Shown here: positions 62,222 to 64,000 of the stretch, one piece after another | Position numbering within the stretch: position 1 is the stretch's first letter | Layout: every line of letters begins with the position of its first letter | Assembly: GCA_025667525.1 (NCBI GenBank) | Contig: JANFOE010000192.1 | Coordinates: forward strand, 868,001-932,000 | Length of the DNA stretch: 64,000 nt | Direction of reading: 5' to 3' | From: Glebionis coronaria | Taxonomy: Eukaryota; Streptophyta; Magnoliopsida; Asterales; Asteraceae | Position numbers and translations under genes: made by a program | Notes under the pieces: generated by a model | What the model was told of the DNA's origin: nothing | Database searches by the model: none | What the model saw: the letters and a program-made list of their open reading frames with translations, nothing else

Positions 62222-63354
62222 TGTCGGTTTAGGAAAACCGAGCACTAATGACCAAGCAAGTTCGTTTCCCAAGGAGGCAAGTGCGTTGTGTTGAGAGTTG
62301 ATTTTGTTTGTGATTATATTGATTGAGAAAGAAATGGGATTAGAAGAGAAGGACAGTTACGAAAATTAATTAAACTACGACGAAAAAGGCGTAAACGTAA
62401 AACCGTAAATAGTGCCAAAATTAAAATTTTAACCTAAAAATTTCTAAAAATTACTAAAAATCCTAAATAATATTCTAAGAGTTTACAAAAAATCCAAACT
62501 TGCCAAAACCTTTTAATTAATTAAATAATGACTTTTTAATGCTAATTAAAGCCCTAAAAATCACTTTTAATTATTAAAAAGCCCTAAGCAAGGTTTTATA
62601 ATTTGTAAACCTCAAAAATATCCTAATTAAGCTAAAAACTATTTTTAAAAATTTTAAAACCAAATTAAACTATTTTTAACACGTAAAAACTATTAAAATG
62701 TATTAAATCTTAAATTAAATCTAGAAATTAATTGAAAAGCCTAAAAATTAATTGGAAAGTGAAAAAGTTCCTAATTTAATGTCCTTAACCTAGTAAAAAT
62801 AAAAAAACTAGAAAAAACAAACTTTCTATTTTTACCAATTAAATAATATTAAAATAATACCAAAAATAAAAAGTTTATAAAATAAATTCTAAAAAATTTC
62901 TAAAAACTTAAAATAATGTAACTAAGAGAAAAATGAAATTTAAAGTTCCTAAAACCTTTTTTATAATCTTATATTAATTTTTAAAGTTTAAAAAACCTAA
63001 AATTAAATAAAATTAAAAATTAAAGTTTTTGAAAACTTTATGATATGTAAACCTCAAAAAGATTAATTAAAACCTAAAAATTATTTTTCCTAAAAATAAA
63101 AACACTTTTAACTATTTTTTAATTAATTACTAAGATACGGCTAATTAAAAAATTATAAAAAATAAACTAAGAAAAGGAAAAATAAACTTGCTGGCTAGAA
63201 AAGTCCTATATCCTAATTAGACCCTAGGAAAAATAAAAAGGAACCAAAAAGCTACTTAAATAACCTAAAAGGGCACAAATATGCTACGGCTTATTTAAAA
63301 AGCCTAAATAGGAGAAGGTATTAAAAGGATAACACCTTGAGACTTTAGCAGTAA

Positions 63355-63460
63355 AAGTCCCAAGGGCGAGCGGTAAGGTGTGTGTGCTTTGGCAGTGGTG
63401 GCGCAGGTTCGAGTCCTGGCCATGCCAAAAAAATTTGAAATATTTTTTTTTTCTTTTTAA
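63355..63460 (+). ncRNA. tRNA-related (SINE-like) sequence
   Basis: GGTTCGAGTCC at 63406-63416 is a perfect RNA polymerase III B box. About 30-40 bases upstream, AAGGGCGAGCGGTAAGG resembles the A-box/D-loop of Ser/Leu tRNAs. A matching acceptor stem to CCATGCC is absent upstream and a T/A-rich tail follows, so this is not a working tRNA gene. A tRNA-derived SINE fragment is the simplest reading. Confidence 0.5.
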
Positions 63461-63653
63461 ACACTTGTACACAGAAACTTTAACTCACCCAAACACCAAT
63501 ACTCACGTCCAATTTGAGCCTAAAATCCCTCTAATTTGAAGCTAAAAGGTCTCAGACCTAGAATTCTTCTTTCTTTTTTTTTGTTTGTTCTGTAATGGTG
63601 GGCAAATGCCCCCTTTGTGTGAACTGTTTTGTTCTTGTTGGACAGTTACAAAG

Positions 63654-63680
63654 CCCCCACTTGCAGTTGGCTTGTGGGGG
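63654..63680. other. 7-bp perfect hairpin in LTR I
   Basis: CCCCCAC (63654-63660) and GTGGGGG (63674-63680) around 13 bases. Its role is unknown; it may be an RNA structure of the LTR transcript. Confidence 0.5.
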
Positions 63681-64000
63681 TGTATTAAGCTATCAGAAAT
63701 TAGCCAAGACAAAATCGCTCACTAAGCGAGCGATAAACAAGAAAAAACGGGGAACAATCAGGTTGCAAGTACTAATCAATACAAACCAAATCAACTCTTA
63801 AAAAGGAATCATACCATAATATTCAGATAAGCAAACTAGGTACCTAGGACTGATAACATAAGCAGTAAGCTCAACGAAAAAGGGTAATCGAACTAAGCGA
63901 AAAGTTAACCGATACTAAGCAGCAGGCAAATATGTATAAATGTCAAGTGTAACAGCTATTACAAGCAGAAACAATTCTATACTCTTGCATGCACACCTAG

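Larger units (their letters stand above)
62222..64000 (-). mobile_element. I: LTR running off the right edge, same family as F and A
   Basis: Starts TGTCGGTTTAGG on the plus strand, the expected CA end on the minus strand. The next 1.1 kb is F's U5 side inverted: CACTAATGACC, GTTTCCCAAGGAGG, then CGTAAAACCGTAAA and TTTTAATGCTAATTAAAGCC line up with 43496-43080 with many changes. The candidate left duplicate is TTAAG (62217-62221); its partner is outside. It contains a tRNA-like SINE-type segment (63355-63460). No gene is seen. Confidence 0.65.

Noticed and set aside
63361..63427. Functional Ser/Leu-type tRNA gene
   Set aside because: The B box is perfect, but there is no acceptor-stem partner and the anticodon arm cannot be folded convincingly.

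Overview
This window is plant nuclear DNA, most likely from a daisy-family (Asteraceae) species. I see no host protein-coding gene. Essentially all of it is LTR retrotransposons inserted into one another. The Asteraceae call rests on two retroelement accessory genes whose predicted proteins resemble, from memory, proteins of Tanacetum-type retroelements. That assignment is recollection, not a search. Letters A to I and O below are my own labels.

Layout. The oldest layer is O, a minus-strand Ty3/gypsy element (Tekay/Del chromovirus-like). Its gag lies at 56.9-58.3 kb, protease at 17.9-18.3 kb, reverse transcriptase in two pieces (13.66-14.08 and 2.84-3.31 kb), RNase H at 2.3-2.8 kb and integrase at 1.3-2.3 kb. 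Four insertions split it. A is an LTR running off the left edge (1-1304). B is a full 10.3-kb gypsy element (3314-13652, TSD TGTGT). C is a 3.8-kb solo LTR (14085-17909, TSD GTGAC). D is a Tat-lineage gypsy element (18329-56868, TSD GTACC/GTACA). D was itself hit three times: by E, a 12.1-kb Sirevirus-like Ty1/copia element (20273-32414); by F, a 4-kb solo LTR (39541-43496, TSD GTCAT); and by G, a 12.3-kb gypsy element inside D's own 5' LTR (44532-56819, TSD GTACC). Right of O's gag, H, a CRM-clade chromovirus (58543-62221), is cut by I, an LTR of the same family as A and F, which runs off the right edge.

Removing each insertion with one TSD copy rejoins a readable frame or an LTR of expected length, so the nesting order is well supported. 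The two LTRs of D are both 576 bp, although one is split by 12.3 kb. By eye, LTR divergence is about one in ten for D, roughly 2% for B, 6 of 465 positions for E, and about a dozen differences in 3.43 kb for G. This gives the relative ages D > B > E > G.

Points of interest. G has nearly identical LTRs around a pol that is decayed in every domain, including catalytic residues, so it was probably copied in trans by an autonomous relative; B shows a milder version. D carries an antisense accessory gene with its own TATA box and an intron. E carries a roughly 1,045-codon sense accessory gene after pol, also with its own TATA box and a good start context. O's gag contains two short GT-AG insertions whose removal restores the frame. 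F has two TATA-type core promoters. No CRISPR array, rRNA or intact tRNA gene is visible.
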